A stretch of DNA of 64,000 nucleotides, from NCBI GenBank assembly GCA_001000065.1, contig LCGZ01000002.1, positions 62,001 to 126,000 of the forward strand. The letters are read 5' to 3'. Source of the DNA: a candidate division TM6 bacterium GW2011_GWF2_43_87 (GTDB lineage Bacteria > Babelota > Babeliae > Babelales > Babelaceae). Made by a program: the position numbers and the translations under genes. Shown here one piece after another: positions 1 to 9,626 of this stretch. The stretch's first letter is position 1. Each line of letters opens with the position of its first letter. The notes under the pieces were generated by a model, which was not told the origin of the DNA, ran no database searches, and saw only the letters and a program-made list of their open reading frames with translations.

Positions 1-49
1 ACCTCTAACAAAATTTTCAAGCAATCGTAGTCAAAAAATCCAGCGTCTT

Positions 50-1735
50 TTACCCCACTACTACCAAACTCTCTTTACCTTTGAATGCAATGCCAAGCTT
101 GAGAATATTTTTTACACCACGCGCATGTAGTTCTGTTTCATACTGCCTATCCTCAATTTGCTTAAGAGCGTCTTTAGCACCCGCTTCTAGCGTTTCATTG
201 TGGTCGATGCCTAGAGCCTTAAACTCGATAACAGCGCCTGGCTTTGCCAGATCATGCGGAACGACCATAACATCGTATCGTCCATCACCACTTTCGCGAT
301 TTGATCGGACATGGTGTGTTCCCATAAGGCTAGCAAGCATCCCCAATACAAGAGCGTGATAGAAACGTTCGGGCTCATGACCCTTTATATCAAAAAAACT
401 CAAGCTTTCACGACTAAATTGCTCAAAGTTTTTTTTGAATTGCGTAGGATTTCCTGCAACAAGACTTGCAATCATATTATTATAGTTGCGAAGTCCAGCG
501 CCCTCGGAAAACCAGGTGCTAAATGTAGTTTTATAGGTCGTACCAACTTCAATATTAGGGATTAAGAGCTCTGCATAGTTAGTGTCTGCAACCAATCGAT
601 AGTTATTAAAGGTCAAATAACCAGAAAAAAGCAAAAAATTCCAAAGCACCTCATCGTTCTGTTCAATATCAGCCATAATGATGTTTTCTCGAATAGCTTT
701 AGTTACCTTGCCACCTGTTAGGATAACTTCGAGCTCCTCTTTCATTTCAGGAGTGCAGCGCTTAAGCAGATCTTTAATCATTGAATTGCTGCTGGTATTG
801 ACCCAATAAGGTTGCAATTTTCCTCTGTTTTTAACTAGATTGACAATAGACCAAGGGTTATAAACTTTATGGTCACCACTTTGATACCCATCATACCAAC
901 TGCGTACGGTTTCGATATGGCTATCAAGACCAAAGGCATGCAGCATTGTCACTACTTCGTTCTCAAGAAATCCAAATTTATCAGAATAATCTTGTCGTAT
1001 CAGAGTGCAGACTTCAAGATTGTTCATATCACTAAAAATGCTTTCTTTAGCAACACGCAAAATTCCGGTTAATACTCCCCATTGAAGAGCACTGTTGCCT
1101 TTTAAACCTGCACCCATAAATCCGCGCATGAAATTAATAACTTCATCGTAATATCCACTTGAATACCCCTCATGAATCGGAGTATCATATTCGTCGATAA
1201 GAATAACGACTTTAGCGTTATGTGCACGCTCTAGGTAGGTGGACAAGTCCAGGAGTGAACGCTTAAAATCGGCACTATCACCACTTCCATTTTTTACACG
1301 GTCAAAACGCTGACACTCAGCATCAGAAAGAAATTCCACAAGGTAGCTATTTCGTTCAAATTCAGCCGAAATTTGCATCTGCAATAATCGATAGCACTCT
1401 GCCCAGCTATTAGTTTTAGCATCTTTAAAAGTAAGCCAGATGACAGGATATTTCCCCTGATGTTCCATGCAATTAGGATGCTGTTCAATTTTAAGGCCAT
1501 TAAATAGGTGCCGGCGCGAATGATTAAGATCTACTTTTTCAAAAAAGTGGCGAAGCATCGACATGTTTAATGTTTTGCCAAACCGCCGCGGCCGAGGGAT
1601 AAGCGTTACCTTTGCCTTTGAATCGAGAAGCTCTTTGATTAATAAACTTTTATCTGCAAAATAATAGTTCTCCTCGATAAGTTCCTTAAAATCATCTATC
1701 CCTATCGAAACATATTTTCTCTCTGGCGCCGTCAT
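50..1735 (-). CDS. AAA-ATPase-like protein with C-terminal PD-(D/E)XK nuclease-like domain
   Basis: This 561-residue protein matches the AAA-ATPase_like plus DUF1703/PDDEXK_9 architecture, common in gut Bacteroidetes, intracellular bacteria and Dependentiae. A Walker A variant PRPRRFGKT lies at residues 47-55 and a Walker B strand VVILIDEYD at about 176-184. The C-terminus has a nuclease-type pattern: D488 in GRYDVMVVP, then E504 and K506 in VIEFKA. Known members have no firmly established cellular role; a link to mobile DNA or defence is only a suggestion. The ATG at 1735 opens with the family's usual N-terminus (IGIDDFKELIEENYYFADKS). It is divergent from the ankyrin gene that follows. The domain assignment is strong; the function is unknown. 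Confidence 0.85.
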   Translation of the reverse strand: MTAPERKYVSIGIDDFKELIEENYYFADKSLLIKELLDSKAKVTLIPRPRRFGKTLNMSMLRHFFEKVDLNHSRRHLFNGLKIEQHPNCMEHQGKYPVIWLTFKDAKTNSWAECYRLLQMQISAEFERNSYLVEFLSDAECQRFDRVKNGSGDSADFKRSLLDLSTYLERAHNAKVVILIDEYDTPIHEGYSSGYYDEVINFMRGFMGAGLKGNSALQWGVLTGILRVAKESIFSDMNNLEVCTLIRQDYSDKFGFLENEVVTMLHAFGLDSHIETVRSWYDGYQSGDHKVYNPWSIVNLVKNRGKLQPYWVNTSSNSMIKDLLKRCTPEMKEELEVILTGGKVTKAIRENIIMADIEQNDEVLWNFLLFSGYLTFNNYRLVADTNYAELLIPNIEVGTTYKTTFSTWFSEGAGLRNYNNMIASLVAGNPTQFKKNFEQFSRESLSFFDIKGHEPERFYHALVLGMLASLMGTHHVRSNRESGDGRYDVMVVPHDLAKPGAVIEFKALGIDHNETLEAGAKDALKQIEDRQYETELHARGVKNILKLGIAFKGKESLVVVG

Positions 1736-1881
1736 AAAGAACCTCTCGCTTGTAGTTTTAGACCTTATGTTTTTAGCCTAACAAACTTTAGCACAACCAC
1801 CTAGCGAGCTCGACTATTTTGGCATTTACAAAATCTCCCAAGTTTTGCGCTCAAAATTGGTTTTTAAAGCCTCTGTAAAAA

Positions 1882-1909
1882 TTGACAATTGTAAATAATC
1901 ATTTAAAAT
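1882..1909 (+). promoter_or_regulatory. Sigma70-type promoter for ankyrin pair
   Basis: TTGACA at 1882-1887, a 16-nt spacer, then TAAAAT at 1904-1909. It lies about 50 nt upstream of the ankyrin gene start and would drive both ankyrin paralogs. No strong Shine-Dalgarno sequence precedes the ATG at 1962. Confidence 0.6.
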
Positions 1910-1961
1910 AAGAGTTAGACAAAGAAAAATAATTTTAAATAATTAGGCATAAAATAAAATC

Positions 1962-4589
1962 ATGATTAAAAAAACAAAGAAAGTTTTCCACGTTAAAACA
2001 AGCGCCCTTCTGCTTTCCTTCGTAGCCCTATTCTGCACACCCACTATGCACTCAGCCAACACAAATGAAGAACGTGAGCTCATAAAAAAAGCCCTAAACG
2101 AACAAGATCCTACAACAGGGTACACCGGCCTTATCTATGCCTGCTCTGGCAATCTTAATTACGTCAAAAAATTTATCGCCTGCGGGGCAAATATTAACGG
2201 AGTCTCATCAAAAAAATCTGGTGCGATAACTCCGTTGCATTATATAAGCACAAGCTCTAAGTCAGACGCACCAGAGATAAGCGCCTATCTTCTAAAACAG
2301 GGTGCCAATCTAGAGGCTGTCAACGCTAATGGCAACACTCCCTTACACACAACCACTAACAACCGCATAACAAAACTTCTACTTGAGCAGCACGCAAATA
2401 TCCTGGCAAAAAACAACGCTGGTCAAACTCCCTTAGCAGGGGCTTCTCTTTATAAACTCTGGGCTCTACATGAAAAGGGGGCGAACTTGAATGCAAAGTA
2501 CCTTCCTGGCTCACTGCAGATTCGAGCTCTTATTGATTCCTGCACAGAGCCAACCGCATTTCACACACTTATAAAATCAACTCCAGACACTCAAATCGCA
2601 AATGATTTTGAAATCCCTTACTCTAAAGAAAAATTTCTAAACGATACCCAATTTGTCGAAACCAATAGAGCTGTTCTCATCCGCTATCTTATTCATGAGC
2701 ATATAAACCTTTTAACGCCAGACAATGAGGGCAACAGCCCGCTCCACCTCTTAGCTACCTGCGGAGAAGCTCTACCTTTTACCTTTAAAGCTCGCTTTCA
2801 CCAAACAAAAAAACAGATAGAGGTTCCCCTAGAACCGCTCTCAATAAAAAACGGATTTGGATTCTCGCCCCACGACCTCGCAAGCATCTATGAGGAAAAT
2901 CAGATTTCTCAGACATCTTTACTATTAGACCACTTAACCAAAAAATCAGATTCAATTTATCCCTCACTAAAAGGATGTGTTATATTTTTTGGGATAGGCC
3001 AAAAAACCAATTCCAGCTCACTCTTATTGCTAAATTTTCTTCCCCAAAAGGCTGGCATCGCCATAATCAGCAAAGCTCTTCTCGCAACAGGCTTAAGCAG
3101 ACAGCAAAAAACAAAGGCGATCTTCCCCTTCTCCGTACTAGAAGATATCCACTGCAAAGAACTTTCTACAAACTGGCTACTCCTAATTCCTGATCCTAAA
3201 AAGAAGATCAAAAACATCACTCCAGACACCGTCTCCAAAGACTCTATCCCAACGAAACAGGAGCTTGAACAGGGGCTATGGATAGACCACCTTGTCTCTA
3301 TTTCACAGAACGACATAAAAAATTACATCCCCATGAAACTTATTCAATCAGCCTCTGTTGATCCACTCAATGAACTAACCCTAACACAAGAGCTTATAGA
3401 AACAGTAGAGAACCATCGCCTTTTTATATCAAAAAACTATTACCTCCAATCCTCAACAACTGAAAAACCTGAATGGATAACCATAGCCCACGGACACAGC
3501 TCCCCTGCCACGTATACGATGTATAACAAAAAACCAATCCTTCTCCCCGGCCACATTTTTGCCTCATACCCGGTGGATATCCAAAATTTCTTTAACAAAC
3601 TATGTGAGCAGACATTCCAAAAGCTCATTGTCTGTTCTACCTGCTACTGTGGCGGAAAAAATAGAATTGCTTTTTCACAACTCCCAACTCCTGTCATTTT
3701 CTGCACCTCAAGCAATACGGTAATGGGATTGTCCAGAACACCTGACTATTCGCTTGTTTTTGAACAACTTTCTCATGAACTAAAACAGCAAAAACCTCTC
3801 TTTGAACACGCACTAAAACATTTCTACGTCATACCCACTTACCCCACACCAACTCAACCAATCGGCACCCTCAACAATATTCCCCTTCTACAGTACCCTG
3901 GTGAAAAACCAACACCTCTATTAAGCGCCTCTATTACCATAAAATCATCCCAAAAAACGCCTCAGATTATTGAATACACGCCCCACCCCCTCAAAACTGT
4001 GCCCGTAATCGTTTTTTTAGGCTCTGCCCAAATAAATCATACCCTACGTTTTATTGAGAAAAACTCTGGATTCATACCACCTCTGCCTCCCACCAAGCAA
4101 ACAAAAACAACACCCCCAATAGATCTTGAGCATCAACCTAGCTCCCTACAACACATACCTCTCATAAAAGCAAATCCCCAAAGTCCTGCATTGTTTTCTA
4201 TAGCACGTATAGAAGCTCCATCCTGCGACATCTATACTTTCACAGAAGCTCTTTTGTATGCATGGGATCAAGACGAAAATCCTACGGCACTCCGCTGCGA
4301 AAAACTGGCGGTTAAAGACAACCTATTCTCTGACAAAAAAAATAATGTCCTAAAAGACTTCACCCTTATTTTAATAAACCGCAAAGCGGGCCTCCTATTC
4401 CCCCACAAGGAGTCAAAGCTCGATTTTCAAACAAGAGCCCTCGTGGTCTCCCCTAAAGAGGGCGCTTGGGAATTCAAATTAAGTAAAACTAATCAACCAG
4501 CCAAAAAAATAAAAGAACAAAAATTCTCGGTCAAAAAGAATAAATATTTAACGGCATTATCGCTTATCAAACTCATAACCAATGAATAA
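1962..4589 (+). CDS. Secreted ankyrin-repeat protein with caspase-like (clan CD) signature
   Basis: This is an 875-residue protein with an N-terminal Sec-type signal (basic MIKKTKK, then a hydrophobic stretch to about residue 30). Four or so ankyrin repeats span roughly residues 45-180, with the motif GNTPLHTTTNN and repeated GAN loops. The long C-terminal part resembles no ankyrin repeat. It holds a hydrophobic strand ending in His-Gly (WITIAHGHSS, H510) and, 51 residues on, KLIV followed by CSTCYCGG, giving C561-x-x-G564. A His-Gly and a Cys-x-x-Gly, each after a beta strand and about 50 residues apart, is the arrangement of clan CD peptidases (caspases, clostripain, CHAT). The next gene is a paralog overlapping by 8 nt. 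An effector protease role is inferred from motif geometry only. Confidence 0.75.
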   Translation: MIKKTKKVFHVKTSALLLSFVALFCTPTMHSANTNEERELIKKALNEQDPTTGYTGLIYACSGNLNYVKKFIACGANINGVSSKKSGAITPLHYISTSSKSDAPEISAYLLKQGANLEAVNANGNTPLHTTTNNRITKLLLEQHANILAKNNAGQTPLAGASLYKLWALHEKGANLNAKYLPGSLQIRALIDSCTEPTAFHTLIKSTPDTQIANDFEIPYSKEKFLNDTQFVETNRAVLIRYLIHEHINLLTPDNEGNSPLHLLATCGEALPFTFKARFHQTKKQIEVPLEPLSIKNGFGFSPHDLASIYEENQISQTSLLLDHLTKKSDSIYPSLKGCVIFFGIGQKTNSSSLLLLNFLPQKAGIAIISKALLATGLSRQQKTKAIFPFSVLEDIHCKELSTNWLLLIPDPKKKIKNITPDTVSKDSIPTKQELEQGLWIDHLVSISQNDIKNYIPMKLIQSASVDPLNELTLTQELIETVENHRLFISKNYYLQSSTTEKPEWITIAHGHSSPATYTMYNKKPILLPGHIFASYPVDIQNFFNKLCEQTFQKLIVCSTCYCGGKNRIAFSQLPTPVIFCTSSNTVMGLSRTPDYSLVFEQLSHELKQQKPLFEHALKHFYVIPTYPTPTQPIGTLNNIPLLQYPGEKPTPLLSASITIKSSQKTPQIIEYTPHPLKTVPVIVFLGSAQINHTLRFIEKNSGFIPPLPPTKQTKTTPPIDLEHQPSSLQHIPLIKANPQSPALFSIARIEAPSCDIYTFTEALLYAWDQDENPTALRCEKLAVKDNLFSDKKNNVLKDFTLILINRKAGLLFPHKESKLDFQTRALVVSPKEGAWEFKLSKTNQPAKKIKEQKFSVKKNKYLTALSLIKLITNE

Positions 4590-7119
4590 GATCATGACAA
4601 AAAAAATAGAAAAAATTCAACACCATAAAGCTCGCATATTCCTTGTTTTAATCATAACCCTCCTTGGCGTACCTTCAATACACGCATCCAAGGAGAAAAT
4701 AGTAAAAAAATCTCTCTCTAAAGAACTAAAGATACGAGAAACATTTAAAGAATTTAGCGAAAAAAAATTCACACATCGGGACAAATTTTATTCTAAAGAT
4801 CTCATTAACCGACACGATAAGAAGAATGGCTACACCCCCCTCATTTATGCATGCAAGGCAGCCAAGGTTAATGCAGCAATGGACTTAATCAAAAATGGTG
4901 CCAATCCAAGCATTCCTGATGCCAAAGGAAACACTCCCTTACACACAACCACTAACAATCGCATAACAAAGCTTTTGCTTGAACACAACGCAAACATTCT
5001 AGCAAAAAATAACTCTGGCCAAACTCCCTTAGCAAGAGCTTCTCTTTATAAACTCTGGGCATTGCATGAAAAAGGCGCTCGTTTAAATACAACACAGCTC
5101 CCTGGCTCACTACAAATTCGAGCACTTATTGACTCTTGCTCAGAACCAACCATATTTCACACTCTTCTAAAATCAACTTCCCCAATGAAACTACACACAG
5201 AGTTCACAACCCCCTACACTAAAAAAGACTTTTTAAATAAGCACAAACTACTTGAAAACAATAGCGCAGTTCTCATGCGGTATCTTACTCATGAACATAT
5301 AAATCTTTTAACCCCTGACAACCAAGGGGACACACCTCTGCACCTTTTGGCAATCTACAAATCGGGGGTACCTCTAATTTTCAAAGCTCGCTTCCACCAG
5401 ATAAAAAAAGTGGAAATCCCCTTAGAACCTCTCTCAATAAAAAATAAAATAGGCATTTCTCCCCTCGATTTCGCAGCCACACCAATGCCAAAAGCAAATC
5501 CATACAAAAACATGCAGCTATTAGAGTATTTAGATAGAAAGCAATCACAAAGTTCCTCAACAAAAAAGCCCTATTGCATTCTATTTTTTGGACCGGGGAA
5601 ACCGGAGGATCCCAGCGATCTCTTGCATGCTCTCTACCAACAACCTAGCGTCCTAATCACAAATAAATCACAGCTTGTCTATGCCCTTAATGAAGAACAA
5701 AAAACAAAAACAGTTATCCCCCATCTTCCTCTAGAAGATATCCACTGCAAAGAACTTTCAACAAACTGGATACTGTTAATTCCAGATCCTGAAAAAAAGA
5801 TCAAAACTATCGCGCCCGAAAATATCTCCAACACATCTACGCCTACGTCTCTAGAACTTGAGCTTGGGCTATGGGTTGATCATCTCGCTTCAATCTCTCC
5901 CAATGCAGTAAATGAATACGATAAAACAGAAGACCCCCAAAATACTACCCTAACAAATGAATTACTAGATATCCAAAAAAACGATCGCCTTTTTATATCA
6001 AACAATTTTTACAAAACTACACAACAACCTGAATGGATCACCTTTGTCCATGGTCACAGCTCAGGCCCTTTTTACCAGATGAGCAATAAAAAACTCACCT
6101 TCTTACCTGGTCTTATAACACTAAATTCAAATCCAGGCTACCTCCAGGACTTTTTTAAGGAATTATGCACACGTACCTCTCAAAAAGCTATAATCTACAA
6201 AACCTGTTACTGCGAACAGCTAAAAGAACTCTTTTCCGATCTGCCCGTACTAAAAATCTTCTGCAGCTATGGCAATGTTAAGGGAAAAACTATCTCAGTT
6301 CCCCTATTCTCAAAATTTTTTGAAACACTCTCCTCTGAGATAAAACAAAAAAAACCTCAATTTGAGCGTGCATTAAAATACCTCTATACGATGCCCCATT
6401 TCAGCAACCCGTTGCAAACTCCCTTAATTTCTGTACCTAATCTGACAAACAATGTTCCCCTTATTCAGTATCCGGGAAAAAAGTCACAACTCTTATCACA
6501 GGGACCTTGTATAGAATCATCCCCAAAAAAATCCCTGCGCATTACATACACCCCCCACCCTCTAAAGCTATGCCCAAACGTTATAACCCTAAGCTGCAAA
6601 GACATAACCCATACCTTAAAATTAGTCGAAAAGAAAATTGTAAAAAAAGAATGCGAAGCACTCTCCTACCAAAAAACAGAATCCCTCCAAAACTTTCCTC
6701 TCATTATTCCCTTTATTAGTGGATCAGCCGCCTTTACTATCAAAGGCATAAAGGCCCCCTCTTGCACCCTCCTCGACTGTATAAAATCCCTCATGTTCTC
6801 ATGGCATGAACATGAAGATTATAAAGGATTACAGTGCGAAAACATGACGCTTCTTGATGATCTTTTCAAAAAAAAGAATGCTCAGACGCTAAAGTTAAAA
6901 CATTTTTCGCTTTATCTTGTAAATAAAACGGCTGAACTCACCTTTTTCAACAAGCCACTTGTCCCGCAAAAAACAAGAGCCTTAGTCGTCTACAAAAACA
7001 AAATTGCTGCAGAATTTGAACTACAGGACCATGAAATTTCGAGAGAAAAACTAACAAAAAAGGAAGAAATAAAAAAAGAACTACAGGCCTTCAAAGATGC
7101 TCTCTCTTATATCAATTGA
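4582..7119 (+). CDS. Secreted ankyrin-repeat protein, paralog of preceding gene
   Basis: This 845-residue paralog of the preceding gene shares its ankyrin region, with nearly identical DNA around GNTPLHTTTNN, and its C-terminal domain. The ATG at 4582 overlaps the upstream stop; an ATG at 4594 (MTKKIEK) is an equally good start. A signal-like hydrophobic segment (FLVLIITLLGVPSIHAS) follows the basic start. The caspase-like signature is conserved as WITFVHGHSS (H490) and KAIIYKTCYCEQ (C542), 52 residues apart, but the Gly of Cys-x-x-Gly is replaced by Glu. This copy may therefore be diverged or inactive. The pair is probably one transcript ending at the hairpin at 7154-7201. Confidence 0.75.
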   Translation: MNKIMTKKIEKIQHHKARIFLVLIITLLGVPSIHASKEKIVKKSLSKELKIRETFKEFSEKKFTHRDKFYSKDLINRHDKKNGYTPLIYACKAAKVNAAMDLIKNGANPSIPDAKGNTPLHTTTNNRITKLLLEHNANILAKNNSGQTPLARASLYKLWALHEKGARLNTTQLPGSLQIRALIDSCSEPTIFHTLLKSTSPMKLHTEFTTPYTKKDFLNKHKLLENNSAVLMRYLTHEHINLLTPDNQGDTPLHLLAIYKSGVPLIFKARFHQIKKVEIPLEPLSIKNKIGISPLDFAATPMPKANPYKNMQLLEYLDRKQSQSSSTKKPYCILFFGPGKPEDPSDLLHALYQQPSVLITNKSQLVYALNEEQKTKTVIPHLPLEDIHCKELSTNWILLIPDPEKKIKTIAPENISNTSTPTSLELELGLWVDHLASISPNAVNEYDKTEDPQNTTLTNELLDIQKNDRLFISNNFYKTTQQPEWITFVHGHSSGPFYQMSNKKLTFLPGLITLNSNPGYLQDFFKELCTRTSQKAIIYKTCYCEQLKELFSDLPVLKIFCSYGNVKGKTISVPLFSKFFETLSSEIKQKKPQFERALKYLYTMPHFSNPLQTPLISVPNLTNNVPLIQYPGKKSQLLSQGPCIESSPKKSLRITYTPHPLKLCPNVITLSCKDITHTLKLVEKKIVKKECEALSYQKTESLQNFPLIIPFISGSAAFTIKGIKAPSCTLLDCIKSLMFSWHEHEDYKGLQCENMTLLDDLFKKKNAQTLKLKHFSLYLVNKTAELTFFNKPLVPQKTRALVVYKNKIAAEFELQDHEISREKLTKKEEIKKELQAFKDALSYIN

Positions 7120-7153
7120 TTCTCCATGTCTCAACGCTTAAAAACCTATTAAA

Positions 7154-7201
7154 ATGTATGATCGGGCGCTTTGTATTCCTACAAAGCGCCCGATCATACA
7201 T
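7154..7201. terminator. Perfect 22-bp-stem hairpin between convergent genes
   Basis: Arms 7154-7175 and 7180-7201 are perfectly complementary, with a 4-nt loop (TTCC). It sits between the convergent ends of the ankyrin gene and the small membrane protein gene. Read on the minus strand it is followed by TTTTAAT, so it can serve as an intrinsic terminator at least in that direction. Confidence 0.75.
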
Positions 7202-7219
7202 AAATTGCTCGTATCTGAC

Positions 7220-7627
7220 TTAACGTCCTACGCTAACATACCGCACGTCTTGCTCAGGTGTAACCGGTTGTTTATCGTCATTCTTGTCAGCATCATCTTC
7301 TGAACCCAAATAGGCGCTTAGATCACAATGATTAAGGGCACAGTATGCTGCAGCTCCACCGCCTACGCACATAAGCGCTAATGCAGTATAGAACTTTTTA
7401 GGATGTGTAGTATGGAGGTATGCTAAAGCCTTTGATGTTGAGCACAACATCCATTTTACGGGCAAGAATGCATATGCAAGAATACACCGTCTAGCTTCCT
7501 TCTTTTCCACCACGGGTGCTAGAGGCTTTTGAGAATCTGGTTTTGCAGGTACTCCACCATCCGCCAAGACACAGAATGGAACAAACAGTGCAATCGCCAT
7601 TACAATGCTTCCTAACATCCTCTTCAT
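7220..7627 (-). CDS. Small exported membrane protein, unknown function
   Basis: This 135-residue protein starts at the ATG at 7627 (MKRMLGSIVMAIALF), preceded by AAGGGG at good spacing. A longer reading from 7660 lacks a ribosome site. It has an N-terminal signal segment (to about VLADGG), a proline/lysine-rich linker, one transmembrane segment near residues 85-105 (YTALALMCVGGGAAAYCAL), and an acidic C-terminal tail rich in Asp/Glu. No family was recognised. It terminates at the long hairpin just downstream. Confidence 0.6.
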   Translation of the reverse strand: MKRMLGSIVMAIALFVPFCVLADGGVPAKPDSQKPLAPVVEKKEARRCILAYAFLPVKWMLCSTSKALAYLHTTHPKKFYTALALMCVGGGAAAYCALNHCDLSAYLGSEDDADKNDDKQPVTPEQDVRYVSVGR

Positions 7628-7772
7628 AATTCCCCTTCTCACGTTAAAAATTAAAAACACCTAACCGAAGACCAAAATAGCAGACAGGCACGATGCGTCA
7701 ATCAAAACAAATCTTTTTTCTTGAGTTTCTCTCGTATCTGGCATAGCATGGTCACAAAAAGGGGATATGCCT

Positions 7773-9188
7773 ATGAAGAGACTTGTATTAATCCTATGCC
7801 TAGCAAGTTGCGGACTTCCGCTATTTGCCTACAAAGTAAACCGAACCAGCCAGATTATCATGTACACACGCCCTGCGTACAAATTTGTTTCTGCAACTTC
7901 AGGATCGTGGGCAGAAATAATCACACACAAAAAGGGGGCCTCTAAAACCGCTGTCCAATTAGTTCCCCTGTTTCAGGAATCTACCTGCGATTGCAAAATA
8001 AAAAGTTACTTTTTGATGAACTGCAAGCCTCAACTATTCGTCGCAGGAGACAATTCTCCCTCAATGCTCAACTTCGATGAGCGAGACGTACGAGCAGAAT
8101 GGCTAGGGCTCGCCCCTACCTTTGAAGGTACTTTCTCAGTTGAACCATGGCAGCGACAAATAGGCGCCGTACTAAACTACAACCAAGATCTAGGCAGCTG
8201 GATCGATACCACCTTTCTAAAATATTGGTGGCTTGATGTATCTCTTCCCGTTTTTCAGGTATATAACAACCTAAACCCACTAGGGCCCAAAGATCTTCTT
8301 AATGCCTTGAAGCGCCCCGAACTTGAAAATGCAAAAATGGAAGGTGGCCGCAAAAAAAAGACAGGGGTTGGAGAACTCAGAGTGGCACTAGGGACTACCG
8401 TGCTCAATACCGACTGTTTTACCCTAACCTATTACGGTGCCATAGCATTTCCCGGCGAAACACGCCGATGCACTACCTATATATTCAGACCAAGCACCGG
8501 AACAAATGGCCACATGGGACTAGTGAACGGACTCTTGTGCAGACTTCCCTTTTACCGCTGTTGTGACCGAGGTGACTCGGTAGACTTTTTCTGTTCAATA
8601 GAATTAGATTATCGCTTCAGAAGAGAAGAATGGAGAGTGTTTGACCTGTGTCACAAGCAATGGAGCCGCTACCTACTCGTGCGCCGAGAAGGTGATCCAC
8701 GGACTATCCCCGCAGCTAATATCCTCACGAAATATGTTGAAGTATGTCCTCACAACGCGGTTGACCTTTCTGCCGGCATTTCTATCGACCATGAAGGCCT
8801 CGGAGCCGAAGTAGGCTACAATCTATGGGCTACTCAAACTGAACAGATTAAGCATCTCAACCCACCTCGTTGCAACAAAGAAATTCATCACATGGAAGAA
8901 TATGGCATAGCCGGAACAGCCCCAGGCAGTTCCGCCAGCACAAGCACCATATCAAAACAGGGTCCTGACGATACGGCCTTTGTCCACCTACATGAAAGCC
9001 AACTCGACTTCTGTTCTGCGGCCGCACAAGGCTCCGGTTCACAACGAGTATTCGCCTCTTTATTCTATCAAGGTGGAGGTGAGTGCAATAACGCTCTCGT
9101 CAAAATAGGCGGCTTTATAGACTGGCCACACAACAACTCCACCCTAAAAACGTATGGAGTATGGGGAAATATTGCATTTGGATGGTAA
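7773..9188 (+). CDS. Exported outer-membrane-type protein
   Basis: This protein of about 471 residues starts at the second ATG (7773, MKRLVLILCLASCGLPLFA), which lies 8 nt after GGGG; the ATG at 7767 is too close to that site. After the signal peptide the chain has alternating polar/hydrophobic stretches, many aromatics and scattered cysteines. It ends in a strand (YGVWGNIAFGW) typical of outer-membrane beta-barrels that finish with an aromatic residue. No catalytic motif is visible. It may belong to the same broad class as the barrel protein at 12111-13892. The next gene follows after about 50 nt and is probably co-transcribed. Confidence 0.6.
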   Translation: MKRLVLILCLASCGLPLFAYKVNRTSQIIMYTRPAYKFVSATSGSWAEIITHKKGASKTAVQLVPLFQESTCDCKIKSYFLMNCKPQLFVAGDNSPSMLNFDERDVRAEWLGLAPTFEGTFSVEPWQRQIGAVLNYNQDLGSWIDTTFLKYWWLDVSLPVFQVYNNLNPLGPKDLLNALKRPELENAKMEGGRKKKTGVGELRVALGTTVLNTDCFTLTYYGAIAFPGETRRCTTYIFRPSTGTNGHMGLVNGLLCRLPFYRCCDRGDSVDFFCSIELDYRFRREEWRVFDLCHKQWSRYLLVRREGDPRTIPAANILTKYVEVCPHNAVDLSAGISIDHEGLGAEVGYNLWATQTEQIKHLNPPRCNKEIHHMEEYGIAGTAPGSSASTSTISKQGPDDTAFVHLHESQLDFCSAAAQGSGSQRVFASLFYQGGGECNNALVKIGGFIDWPHNNSTLKTYGVWGNIAFGW

Positions 9189-9239
9189 TAACGGTTATAG
9201 TAACTATAGGAAATAACCCTTTTGTTGATGGAGAAATAT

Positions 9240-9617
9240 ATGAAAAATAACGTTGTAATCTCAGCTCTGATTTTCACCAGCTTACTAGGCTCACTTGCAC
9301 TTAATGCCGTCTTACTAAAAGATCCCGACCATAACGACAACTATCTCAAAGCTGGCTCTGGAAGCGCAGTAAGTTACACTGACCATAAATCGGATGCCTC
9401 AGATTTCACCCTAGAAAACGTAACGCCAAAAAATTTGGTAGGCGCAGTACATTACCGTATAACCCTAGGGGAAAAGGTGCTACACCTCTCTAGAGGCGGA
9501 ACACTGTCCCTTGTCCCCACTGCTACAGAAGAAGACTCAAAATGGATTTCGGTCGTACATTATCTATATTTTAATCAATTGAGAAATGGGGATAAGATTC
9601 TAGTGAAAGAAGAGTAA
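9240..9617 (+). CDS. Small exported protein, unknown function
   Basis: This 125-residue protein starts at the ATG at 9240, six nt after GGAG; an upstream TTG (9222) is less likely. It has a short basic N-terminus, a hydrophobic signal segment (VVISALIFTSLLGSLALNAV) and a soluble remainder containing beta-strand-like stretches (AVHYRITLGEKVLHL). No family was recognised. It ends only 9 nt from the convergent end of the metalloprotease gene. Confidence 0.55.
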   Translation: MKNNVVISALIFTSLLGSLALNAVLLKDPDHNDNYLKAGSGSAVSYTDHKSDASDFTLENVTPKNLVGAVHYRITLGEKVLHLSRGGTLSLVPTATEEDSKWISVVHYLYFNQLRNGDKILVKEE

Positions 9618-9626
9618 AAAAGCAGG

